Shown in pieces: positions 35,049 to 44,400 of a DNA stretch of 53,055 nt. Source of the DNA: Lewinellaceae bacterium (lineage in GTDB: Bacteria > Bacteroidota > Bacteroidia > Chitinophagales > Saprospiraceae); assembly GCA_020636445.1 (NCBI GenBank), contig JACJXV010000028.1, forward strand, positions 1 to 53,055. Reading direction: 5' to 3'. The position numbers and the translations under genes are program-made. Numbering within the stretch: the first letter of the stretch is position 1; each line of letters opens with the position of its first letter. The notes beneath the pieces were generated by a model that saw nothing but the letters and a program-made list of their open reading frames with translations, made no database searches and was not told the DNA's origin.

Positions 35049-35071
35049 AGTTGTCGAGGGTTTAAAAAAAA

Positions 35072-35102
35072 CGGAGAGTACCCAATCGTTGGGTACTCTC
35101 CG
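35072..35102 (-). terminator. Terminator after SulP gene
   Basis: CGGAGAGTACCCA/TGGGTACTCTCCG is a perfect 13-bp stem with a 5-nt loop and an eight-T run on the minus strand. Confidence 0.88.
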
Positions 35103-35155
35103 GAATAACAAACATGAGTTGTTGAGTGCTGATTTTTCAGCCAGTATATCAGGGA

Positions 35156-36892
35156 TTACACGTTGGTCTGGAGGGTATATTCCTGAAATGGAGTGGTTTC
35201 TTCAGTTGGATCTGCCGGGAGTTCGTCAAAAGCATCTACCGCATCCTGGATATTGAGGAAGAAATGATCTTCGCCAATGGTTTCCGTCAGGTGGGCTTTG
35301 GCCATGGCATCCCGAATTGGACCTTTTACAGTACTAAAGTGACATTCCAGCTTGTTTTTACGGCAATCGGCAACTACATCCAGGAGGGTGTGAATGGCAC
35401 TGCTATCAATATTGTTGACGCTTTCCATATTAAATACGATGCCACGCAAGGCCTTTCCTTTCCGTTTAATTTGTTCGTCGAGCGTATCCTGAAAGAAGTT
35501 GAGGTTTGCGAAGTAGAGATCTGCATCAAAACGCATGATCAGGATATCAGGACGATCCTCTAGCTCGGGGAAGCGTTCGAGGTTACGGTAAGTGCGGGTA
35601 CCCGGCACTCGCCCCAGAATAGCAATATGTGGACGGGTAGAGCGGAAAATAACCATCGCAAGGGATAAAATTACGCCAATCCCGATACCCTCTTCAATGC
35701 CCAGGCTGAGCGTTGCGGCGAAGGTGACCAACAGCATGGCCAGATCCGTACGATCGCTATGCCAGAGGTGTTTGACTTCCTTGATGTCGATGAGCCCGAA
35801 AACGGCTACCATAATCACAGAGGCTAGAATGGCTTGTGGCAGGAAGTAGAATAAGGGCGTAAGAAAGAGAAGTGTCAGGATGATCAGCCCGGCCGAAATA
35901 AGTGATGCCATTCCTGTTTGTGCACCAGCCTGGTCATTGACGGCCGTTCGGGAGAATCCACCGGTCACCGGAAAGGATTGGAAGAACCCTCCGGCGAGGT
36001 TAGCCGCTCCCAGGGCCACCAGTTCCTGGTTGGCATCCAGTTTATAATTTTTGTGTTTGCTTTGTATTGCTTTGGCGACCGCAATGCTCTCCATAAACCC
36101 GACAAGGGAGATGGTTAGTGCTACGGGCAGTAAGGTTTGGAATGCGTCAAGCGAGAAAGCAGGGGTCATCCACTGGGGGAGTCCACTAGGCACTTCGCCA
36201 ACGATTTTCACCCCCTGACTATCCAGGCCGAATAAATACACGGCCAGGATGCCAAAAATAACGGCAACCAGAGGCCCGGGAATCGTTTTACTCCATTTTT
36301 TGACGCCCATGATCAGCGCTATACCGACGATTCCCAGCAGGAAGGTTGCGGCATTTGTTTCCGAAATCCGCTGAGTGGCCTCCATAAGCACTTCATGGAC
36401 TTTGTCCTTGGCTACCAGTTTAATCCCCAGGAGGTGTTTGAGTTGTGAAATGCCGATGATCAGTGCTGCAGCAGAAGTAAATCCGCTAATGACCGGATGG
36501 GAAAGAAAGTTGACCAGAAACCCCAGGCGAAAAACACCCAACAAGAGTTGGATGGCCCCGACGATCAACGCTAGCAAAATGGCGAGCTGTAAATAAGCAT
36601 CGCTACCTGCGGCAGCCAGGGCGCCGATGCCGGAGGCCGTCAAAAGGGAGACCATAGCTACCGGGCCAACGGCTAGTTGCCGGGAGGTGCCCAGGAGCGC
36701 ATAGACGATTAGGGGTAAGGTAACTGCATAGAGCCCATAAATGGGCGGTAGACCTGCCAGCATAGAATAAGCCATTCCCTGAGGAATCAGCATTACGCCA
36801 ACAGTTAACCCGGCGGAGAGATCCCCTTTGAGCTGTGTCTTGGTATACTGGGGGAGCCATTCCAACGCGGGAACAAACCTTCTGATATTCAT
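35156..36892 (-). CDS. SulP-family anion transporter with STAS domain
   Basis: The 578-residue protein has the SulP signature near the N-terminus (GLTVGVMLIPQGMAYSMLAG), about 12-14 hydrophobic segments to residue 430, and a C-terminal STAS domain (residues about 450-555) with the conserved Asp/Ser region NMESVNNIDSSAIHTL. SulP carriers import sulfate or export/exchange sulfite, bicarbonate and other anions. In this neighbourhood it may move the sulfate or sulfite made from persulfide oxidation, but the direction cannot be read from sequence. It has a Crp/Fnr-type promoter that abuts the upstream rhodanese gene. Confidence 0.9.
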   Translation of the reverse strand: MNIRRFVPALEWLPQYTKTQLKGDLSAGLTVGVMLIPQGMAYSMLAGLPPIYGLYAVTLPLIVYALLGTSRQLAVGPVAMVSLLTASGIGALAAAGSDAYLQLAILLALIVGAIQLLLGVFRLGFLVNFLSHPVISGFTSAAALIIGISQLKHLLGIKLVAKDKVHEVLMEATQRISETNAATFLLGIVGIALIMGVKKWSKTIPGPLVAVIFGILAVYLFGLDSQGVKIVGEVPSGLPQWMTPAFSLDAFQTLLPVALTISLVGFMESIAVAKAIQSKHKNYKLDANQELVALGAANLAGGFFQSFPVTGGFSRTAVNDQAGAQTGMASLISAGLIILTLLFLTPLFYFLPQAILASVIMVAVFGLIDIKEVKHLWHSDRTDLAMLLVTFAATLSLGIEEGIGIGVILSLAMVIFRSTRPHIAILGRVPGTRTYRNLERFPELEDRPDILIMRFDADLYFANLNFFQDTLDEQIKRKGKALRGIVFNMESVNNIDSSAIHTLLDVVADCRKNKLECHFSTVKGPIRDAMAKAHLTETIGEDHFFLNIQDAVDAFDELPADPTEETTPFQEYTLQTNV

Positions 36893-36940
36893 AAAAATGG
36901 TGTTTTACTGCATGATTGGCCGTAGCCACTGATTGTGCAG

Positions 36941-36984
36941 CAAAGGTAAGGTGGTGGAGCAGGTTGCTCAGTGATCCAGGTCAC
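36941..36984 (-). promoter_or_regulatory. Crp/Fnr-type promoter of SulP gene
   Basis: Minus-strand TACCTTTG (36941-36948) fits TAnnTTTG exactly, and the dyad GTGATCCAGGTCAC (36971-36984) is centred 36.5 bp from its last G. The dyad ends 3 bp before the stop codon of the rhodanese gene at 36987. Confidence 0.72.
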
Positions 36985-36986
36985 GC

Positions 36987-37367
36987 TTAGGCTGGAACAA
37001 GTGTTCCAAATTCAGGAATATTGGTCCAGGCACGCATCCCGCCATCGAGGTTAAATACGTTTTTAAACCCCAGATTGCGCATCAACGTACCTACACGTAC
37101 ACTTCGACGTCCCGTGCGGCAAAACAGCAGATAGCATTGCTGGGGATCCATCTTTTCCAGGCGGTCGATAAAATCATCCGCAAAGTAATTGAGATGGATT
37201 GCTTTGGGTAAGGATCCACCAGCAAATTCGGCATCGGTCCGCACATCCAGAAGAACAGCGTCAGGATACTGCTTGCGCATTTCCTGGAATTGCTCCCCGT
37301 TAAGATTTTGCAGTAGCTTCTTTAGTAACTCCCAGCGCCGAATGGTGCATCCTTCCTGATTATCCAT
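36987..37367 (-). CDS. Single-domain rhodanese
   Basis: From the ATG at 37367 the 126-residue protein has a helical N-terminus (RRWELLKKLLQNLNGEQFQ), AVLLDVRTDAEFAGGSLPKA and the active loop C83RTGRRS. A longer frame reaches 37535 but adds a Lys/Arg-rich stretch of low quality. The Cys makes it a likely sulfurtransferase. It ends 3 bp before the SulP promoter dyad, so SulP may also receive read-through from it. No matching dyad was found before its own start. Confidence 0.8.
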   Translation of the reverse strand: MDNQEGCTIRRWELLKKLLQNLNGEQFQEMRKQYPDAVLLDVRTDAEFAGGSLPKAIHLNYFADDFIDRLEKMDPQQCYLLFCRTGRRSVRVGTLMRNLGFKNVFNLDGGMRAWTNIPEFGTLVPA

Positions 37368-37759
37368 AATATTGTTGAATTTACCGGGGCTTCCGTTCCT
37401 AATTACCTGCAAATTGCTTTTTGTGAAAAATCTTGGATCAACTCCAGGTTTCTTCCTCGCCGAGCCAATACTTGCCTGGAAAGAACGCTCCATATTGATA
37501 AGGATAAAGGTACGGAACTGGACTTTTTCATGCAACCAGGGACTGAGGAAATAAGGAAAATCTAAGGAGATTTAGTTGTTGGGGAAGAAAAAAAAGGCAA
37601 TCATTTGCAGAAAAATGGAACAAATAACTTATTTTAGGCACAGATAGGGTGTTCCATTCCTGAGGGAGTGGCCTATCTCCCAATGCCGGAGACAGTTTTT
37701 TACAAAACAAATAAACTCCTACTGATTAGCTTGAAGCAAGGTAGGTTACTAAATAGTCT

Positions 37760-38224
37760 ATGCGAACGCTAGATAGTATTGATTTCCGTATCCTTAACCT
37801 GTTACAGGAGGATGCCAAATTCACCATTAAAGAAATAGCGGCTCAATTAGGAATGACCACTACTCCCGTTTACGAGCGCATTCGACGCATGGAGGAGGAT
37901 GGGTATATCAAAGGGTATGTCGCATTGGTAGATCGTGAAAAGCTCGATTTTCAGATTCAGGCTTTTTGCAATGTTTCGCTCAAGGAACATGCCCGCGAAC
38001 AATTGGAACTATTTGAGGCCAATGTTCAGCAATTACCAGAAGTAGCAGAATGTTATCACATTGCGGGGACGTTCGATTATCTGCTGAAAGTAGTCGTCAG
38101 GGACATGAATGCTTACCAGGAATTTATGGTCAACAAACTTGCCGTTCTGGAAAACATCAGTAATGCGCAAAGTTCTTTTGTCATGTCAGAAGTTAAATAT
38201 TCTACTTGTCTGCAGCTGGAGTAA
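37760..38224 (+). CDS. Lrp/AsnC-family transcriptional regulator
   Basis: The 154-residue protein has the Lrp helix-turn-helix (FTIKEIAAQLGMTTTPVYER, then IRRMEEDGYIKGYVALVD) and the RAM ligand domain with VAECYHIAGTFDYLLKVVVRD. These regulators sense amino acids and control amino-acid genes. It is read opposite to the sulfur island, and its 3' end overlaps the convergent membrane glycosyltransferase gene by 23 bp. Confidence 0.92.
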   Translation: MRTLDSIDFRILNLLQEDAKFTIKEIAAQLGMTTTPVYERIRRMEEDGYIKGYVALVDREKLDFQIQAFCNVSLKEHAREQLELFEANVQQLPEVAECYHIAGTFDYLLKVVVRDMNAYQEFMVNKLAVLENISNAQSSFVMSEVKYSTCLQLE

Positions 38225-39683
38225 GAGAGCTTTCAGCCGTAAACTGGCAAAGGAGTAATATTTTCCCATCCCAAATAGGGTACCGCCGGGCAATAGTGGA
38301 AGGCACTTCCGGAAGGTCATCGGCCGTAACCAGATACCAGATACCCGCGTGCGGTTTTTCATGGAAAGGAATAATTCTTCCCTGGGTTTTCGCCAGATAA
38401 TACGGAATCGGGTAGGGCAAAACAGGTATACTATCTCGGATAATACTGGTTTTCAATACCGGAATCCGGATAGGGACAGGTACTCGATGGCCGGTAATCG
38501 CTACTGAATCCGGGCCTGCGGTAGCGATAGTTTCCTGAACGATTTTGCGGTAAAGCTGCAGATTTTTCATTTGTTTTTGCTGCGAGGGCAGCAGGATCAG
38601 GTCATATCCTATCCGGGCACAAGCAAGGCTCAGACTGATCCACAGTACCGTTCTAACTTGCACTACGCTGGTTTTTAGTAAAATCCAGGCTAAGGCACTA
38701 GCTGCAAAGGGAACGAACATATACAGATAGCGGTCGCGAGCCTCGGGGGAAATCCAGTATAGCCAAATATTGCTCACAAAGAAAAAGAGGGAAAAAGTCC
38801 AATAGGGATGCTCCCATGATAGCTGCCGGCGACGGGCGAATCCAAAATAGATAATAACAGACCAAGGGAGTAACATGGCCAAAAACTGGAAGGGAAAAGT
38901 TAGGAGCCGGAGCAGTAGCCCCTGGCTGTTTTCTGCTACTGATTTTTGGGAGGCTTCGGAAAGCAACTTTATCAGGTATTGTTGTGCTTGGCCTGTATGC
39001 CAATCGTACACTAGAAAATAAGTTCCCAGCATACTCAGGCCAATACTGAGCCCAAGCAAATGATACCAGGAAAAGAGTTTCTTCCAGTGACCGCGCAAAA
39101 CCAGCCAGCCACCTAGCGTTATGGCCTGAAAGGCCAGTGAGGGGATTCCTTTGGTGAGAAACCCCAGCGCCATAAATAAATAAGAGATAAGGAAAAGCTT
39201 AAGCCAGTTTTTTTGCTGCTCATACTGGAAAATAGCCATGACTTGCAGATAAACCAGCATACTGTAAAACAGATCAAGTTCGCCACTAAGGACTGTGGCG
39301 AAAAAGAGAAAATGGCTGCCAGTGAGCAGAAATAGACTGGCTAACCGTGCGGTCCATTCCCCGATCCAGTTACGCGTTAAGCGATAGTGCCACCAGGCCA
39401 GAAAGCACCAGGCTGCCAATGAAGGTAAGCGAACCAGGACATCGGCAACGCCGCGGTTAAGTGCAAAAAGAAACCCAACGATCCAATTGAACAGGGGAGG
39501 TTTATTGTAATAGGGGGTATTCAATAATTGAGGTTGGAGCCAGTTTCCCGAGAGGTACATTTCCAGTGATACTAGGCCCCGACGCGGTTCCTCACCACGC
39601 AGATCCATTACCTCCACGCTTAGAACCATGCCGAGAAGCAAGGCGAGAAGGGTTACTAACAGGAGTTTGCTATCAGTTCGCAA
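38202..39683 (-). CDS. ArnT/PMT-like membrane glycosyltransferase
   Basis: The 493-residue protein has about 11 transmembrane helices, and the first periplasmic loop has the acidic motif MDLRGEEPRRG, the catalytic carboxylate region of GT39/GT83 transferases (ArnT, PMT). TPYYNKPPLFNWIVG follows, also typical. Such enzymes use lipid-linked sugars to decorate lipid A or proteins on the periplasmic side. The frame begins with TTG at 39683; no ATG lies nearby, so the start is uncertain. It overlaps the end of the Lrp gene. Confidence 0.82.
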   Translation of the reverse strand: MRTDSKLLLVTLLALLLGMVLSVEVMDLRGEEPRRGLVSLEMYLSGNWLQPQLLNTPYYNKPPLFNWIVGFLFALNRGVADVLVRLPSLAAWCFLAWWHYRLTRNWIGEWTARLASLFLLTGSHFLFFATVLSGELDLFYSMLVYLQVMAIFQYEQQKNWLKLFLISYLFMALGFLTKGIPSLAFQAITLGGWLVLRGHWKKLFSWYHLLGLSIGLSMLGTYFLVYDWHTGQAQQYLIKLLSEASQKSVAENSQGLLLRLLTFPFQFLAMLLPWSVIIYFGFARRRQLSWEHPYWTFSLFFFVSNIWLYWISPEARDRYLYMFVPFAASALAWILLKTSVVQVRTVLWISLSLACARIGYDLILLPSQQKQMKNLQLYRKIVQETIATAGPDSVAITGHRVPVPIRIPVLKTSIIRDSIPVLPYPIPYYLAKTQGRIIPFHEKPHAGIWYLVTADDLPEVPSTIARRYPIWDGKILLLCQFTAESSLTPAADK

Positions 39684-39933
39684 AGGAAATCGGGTTAATG
39701 GTAATGTAAGCTCTTAGAATGCGATAAAGTTTTCTCTAAAGAAGTTTATTTCGGCCCTGTTTATATGTAAAGCATACCCCTTGACGTTAACTTATCAGCA
39801 TGCTAATTGACTACCTTTTGTGAATTATTAGGGATAAACTTAATCAATACCCTCCCTGTTACCTCGGGCTTAGGTTGACCGAAGTGGGGGGTGAATTTAA
39901 GTCGCTTCGGGATTGAGGTGGTACGATGTTACG

Positions 39934-39982
39934 GCAGATACTGCACTTGGCTATTTCAATTTAGGCCAAGTGCAGTATCTGC
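39934..39982. repeat. Perfect 18-bp inverted repeat in divergent intergenic gap
   Basis: GCAGATACTGCACTTGGC pairs without mismatch with GCCAAGTGCAGTATCTGC around a 13-nt loop. It lies in the 451-bp gap between the divergent ArnT-like and outer-membrane protein genes, where a terminator is not expected. No T-run follows. Nothing else in the gap was recognised. Confidence 0.75.
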
Positions 39983-40134
39983 TGGCAATTGTGTTCGAAA
40001 AGGCCCTAGCTTTATAGCTATCAGGTAGAAATAATTAACATTGGAATTCGGCTAAGGGGATTTCTCAGCCAACTGGTAAGTATTGATTATATTTCCTGTA
40101 ATGAGGCTATCAATACCGAAAAAATAAATGGATT

Positions 40135-40983
40135 ATGCGTTACTCCCTGTTAATCATATTTTGGGTTTGTCTGGGCTTCACGGTTAAGGGGCAGGTTTCT
40201 GAATTCGGACTCGCGGCGGGTGTTTCTGTCTATGAAGGGGACCTGGCACCGAATGAGATTATCTTATACTTTCAGACTTTACGCCCGGCAGTGGGGGTTT
40301 ACTACCGACGTCACCTTTCCCGTCACTGGGCGGTTCGGGGGGATGCACGTTTTCTTACCCTCTTTGGTGATGATGAAATAAGCAGTCGGGTACGGGGAAT
40401 AAATTTTCGAACGCATATTCTGGAAGCAACCCTGCAAGGAGAGTGGAGTTTGTTTACCGTGAATTTTAGCCGGTCTGGAAGTGTTTATGCGCAACCTTAT
40501 GCACATATGGGTTTAGGGGTGATTCGGTTTAATCCCCAGGCAAACTACCAGGGGAACTGGGTGGATTTGCGGCCACTGGGTACGGAAGGTCAGGGCCAAC
40601 CGGGTTATGCAGCTCCTTACGGAAAGCAAGCATTGGTCTTGCCTTTCGGAGGAGGTGTAAAATTGGTACTGAATGATCGGGTAGTCTTAGCGGGCGAGGG
40701 GATGTTTCGATTTACCAGCACCGATTACCTTGATGATGTGGGTAATGTTGCCGTTCGCTATCAGGATGTCCTGAATAACAGCGGTCCTTTAGGTGGCGCA
40801 CTAAGCAACCCGACCTTTAATCCAGATCGGGATGATGTTAATCGGACCTACCAACGGGGAGGCCCTGCCCGCGATTTCTATTTCGTGGGGGAGCTTTCCT
40901 TAGGATTCTTTTTTGGCGGCGGGACATCCGGTGGTGGAGCCGGCCGGGGCAGAGGCAAGGGCCTTCCCTGTCCTAGGTTTTAA
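40135..40983 (+). CDS. Outer-membrane beta-barrel protein, DUF6089-like
   Basis: The 282-residue protein has a signal peptide (MRYSLLIIFWVCLGFTV, cleavage near VKGQ). The first strand FGLAAGVSVYEGDLAP and the following YYRRHLSRHWAVRGD look like the DUF6089 family of Bacteroidota outer-membrane barrels. It ends in a Gly/Arg-rich tail (GGGTSGGGAGRGRGKG). Role unknown. Confidence 0.75.
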   Translation: MRYSLLIIFWVCLGFTVKGQVSEFGLAAGVSVYEGDLAPNEIILYFQTLRPAVGVYYRRHLSRHWAVRGDARFLTLFGDDEISSRVRGINFRTHILEATLQGEWSLFTVNFSRSGSVYAQPYAHMGLGVIRFNPQANYQGNWVDLRPLGTEGQGQPGYAAPYGKQALVLPFGGGVKLVLNDRVVLAGEGMFRFTSTDYLDDVGNVAVRYQDVLNNSGPLGGALSNPTFNPDRDDVNRTYQRGGPARDFYFVGELSLGFFFGGGTSGGGAGRGRGKGLPCPRF

Positions 40984-40990
40984 TGCAAAA

Positions 40991-41206
40991 TCAAATTTTT
41001 ATCTGATGCTCCCGTAAAATGGCTACAGCTTCTTCTGCCTTGTCGGCCGGAGAATACAAAGAAGCTTCTCCAAGCGAAGGAATTGCCGAGTCAGGCCGGG
41101 AAACAATATGGCTTTCAATACCATGCTGCTTGAGGATATCTTCTGCAAGCTTTACCTCTAACAAGTCGGGAGCCGAATAAATTTTAATCCAACCTTCGGT
41201 CATCAT
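40991..41206 (-). CDS. DUF2007 small protein
   Basis: From ATG 41206 (or the adjacent one at 41203) the 71-residue protein has the DUF2007 layout: WIKIYSAPDLLEVKLAEDIL, QHGIESHIVSR and LYSPADKAEEAVAILREH. DUF2007 proteins are cytoplasmic and of unknown function, possibly ligand-binding. It is convergent with the barrel gene, 7 bp from its stop. The open frame upstream of 41206 has no supporting feature. Confidence 0.75.
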   Translation of the reverse strand: MMTEGWIKIYSAPDLLEVKLAEDILKQHGIESHIVSRPDSAIPSLGEASLYSPADKAEEAVAILREHQIKI

Positions 41207-41430
41207 AAGCTTATTTTTTAGGATTAACCAGCGAAGGCATTTAAGATCCTCCCTGGGGTTTTTCAAGCGAAATTGTTTTTTATCGTGAGAACTCAATAAC
41301 AGTAGGTAACTGAATGCTACGAACTCCCATCGTGCTCATAAGGTACAAAAACTCCGAGTAGTTAACTAGTGATTAACCGCAAATTTGTTTTTAATTCATA
41401 GGGTTGGTCACCCCTGTTACTGTTGCAGGA

Positions 41431-44400
41431 TTAAAAGAAGAAACCGCCACCCAGGGTGAACCGGATTGCATCATCATCGGTGTGAAATGCTTGCAGGGTA
41501 ATGGAGGCCATATCGAACGGACTGATAAAAATACCTCCTCCCAGGGCCGTATGCCAGATAGCCGATTCCGGTACGCCGGACCATACCCGGCCAGTGTCAA
41601 ATCCGGCAAGCAGACCTCCGCTAAAAGGGAGGGTTCGGTTGTGGGACGACCAGATTTTCCAACGCAGGTCAAGGTTGGAATAAAAGGCGCTCTGCCCAGT
41701 AAATCGCTCCCGGCGAACTCCTCGAAAATTTCGTTGGGGGCCGCCACCGCCCAAGGTTGCTCCCTGAAAAAAAACATAATTATCATTCAGCAAATGCTTA
41801 CCGCCACTACGGGCCGCGAGGACTAGCTTACGATCCGGGTCAAGTGGAACATAGAGGCTAAATGAACCCGCGAGGAAAGGAAAAGACGGTCCATCGGTAT
41901 CCAGGGATTGCCGCCAGCCGGCCTGCAGCCCAAAGGCAGCCCCCACCGTAGGAAAAGCTTCATTATCTACATTTCGCCAGGTGACGCTGCCGTCAACTCC
42001 CACGGATTCCAGTCCACGGAAGGCTACCGGTAGTATTTGAGGAGCCAGGTCGTTAATAAGCCGATCGGGAGTGTTTTCCAATTGAACCGATTCCAGCATG
42101 GGCCCAAATTTGAATAGCCAGCCTCCCGAACTTTTGTACTGCAGCCGGGGGGCAACGCGCAGCACGCGTTGGCGAATTCGTACATAGTCTTCCTCCTGCG
42201 TGGCATCCCAATTGAGACTGCTGTTTCCGAGCCCGTAAAAGTTGATGGCATAGAGCGGTGACTGAGCCAGGATATTCCATCCGAGTTGCCAGTTGCCTAT
42301 TACCCGGGTAGCCAAGCCATCATAGTTCAATAGCCAGCCACTGGTAGCCATGGCGTATTGCAACTGGAACTGGTGGAAGGTTGCATAGGGATCACGGCGG
42401 AAGCCATAAGTGGTGGCCTGGCCACCCAAACCCAGTAGTAACCCGTCATCAGGATTGACATTTAACAACGGAAGGAGGATGCTGTAGTCAAACTCATAAT
42501 CGCGGGATTGCCGGTGGTAGCTGTGAAAAACGGGGGAGGCTGGTGTTTGCACCCGGCTTTCAGTGCCTACGATCAGGACGTTCTCTTCGCCCGGTATTTC
42601 GTAAATACGATTTTTGCGACCTGGACCACTTACAATGGAGCTATCCTTGACGGTGTCGGTTCCTGGGCCACCAATGATGCGGAGTCGGCTGCCACGGGGA
42701 GCCTTCCCCCGCAGGAGGAACTCATCTTCTCCTTCCAGTCCAAAAAAAATGATTTCTTTAGTTTCCTTGGCCTCAAAAGTACGCTGGAAGAAAAGGTCCT
42801 TAGGCTGCCCCCGCTTAGTAAGCGTCCAGGCCTCTACCCGGGTTTTTCCATCAGCCAGCCGATTAACTATAAAACGATCATCTCCACGGGTTCCCAGCAC
42901 GTCTACCTTGTGATTGTTAAATAAATAAAACCGCCGGGCTATGCTGAGCAGGTCATCACGGCGCTGTCGGAGTGCGGTAATAATCCTTGGTGCGTCTTGC
43001 TCGTAGAAGGCAGCGGGCCATTGCTCGCGGAAAGCTGCGGTAATTAGCTCATCGGGCAGGGCCTGTTGGATTTCCTTTGCTGCTTTCTCCCAGGCTTCCC
43101 AGGGAGCTCCGGCTAAAAAAGTAGGGTCAAACTGGCGCGCCCCGTAACTGGTCCAGGCTATTTTGGGAATGGTAGGGGTGTATGGCCGCAGGACTTTAGC
43201 CATGGGCAATGTGCGGCGGGCAATACTCATCAGTAAGCCATCATACTGGCTAAAGGCCTGGTCGCGGTCTCTGGGAATGGGGCGGTAATAGTGGATGCCA
43301 CCCTGTTTATTCATGGCCCAGCGCCACTGGTCATCATGGCGATCCCAATCACCAACGAGCAGGTCAAAAATACGGGCCTTGGCAACCGCAGCATAGTCGA
43401 TTTGATGGTCACCTTCTTCCAGGATTTTATCGAGGGCTTTGGCGGTACTGACAATGCGATCGGGGTAACCAAACTGCTCTCTGTCAGCCCATAAATTATC
43501 ATCTGGGCGTTCCTCAAAGAGATAAGCCGCATTACTGAACTCCCCGGCATATGGCCCCATACCTTCCTGGTTAGGGACAAATACCAACTCCGGATGGGTA
43601 TGTAGAATGCCGGCTGCCTCCGCCAACGGTGTAATGGGCAGGGCTGAGAGCGGATGGGAGGCACTGAAGTTGTCCTCGAAGACTTCCCGAACAAAGCTTT
43701 CATTAAAGGGGTAGGGAACTGTGCGGGAAGCATCCTTTTCCAAGGCCCGCAAGACATATTCCCGGCCTTCCGGATTGCGAAGGCGCAGAGAATTTGTTTG
43801 GTAGCCGCCGCCTAACTTAATAGGAGTAAGGCCACCGCGTACCGTGTCGAGGTCGAGTGCCGGAGGAGTTACGGGTATCGCATAGGCCTCCCGGTAATGT
43901 TGGCCCCAAAGCAAGCGTCCGAATCCTTTGCGGGAAAAGTCTCGCGAGGTGAGGGTGGTGCTGCTGCTTGTGGTCGTTGGGTTAATGGGCGGAGTGGCAG
44001 ATGTTTTGGGGGGAGCCTCCTTGACTTGCCGTTGATAGACTTGGGTGGCAACGCCCTGATCATTCAGGTTGAAAAAGCGAACATTAGCAGATCCATCTGA
44101 CCAGAACTCCAGCTCAGCAAAGCCTGCGGTCCCTTGGGTGTAAAGGGCTCCATTGCCAATACGGGCTGCGCTCAATGGATTACCGGCTCCGGTAACGATA
44201 AAATGCTGCCCGTCTTTTTCCCAGTATTGCTGGTTGTTTTCATGGGCTGAAACAAAAATAAGATTGCCATTTTTTCGGCCAGAATTGACAAGTGCATTCC
44301 GTAATTCGCGGTATTGAGGATGCGTAACCTGCTGCCGGTTACCCAGGGCACTATGGGTAGCTGCTACCAGGCTGCCGATACCAGGGATAGGCAACCAGAG

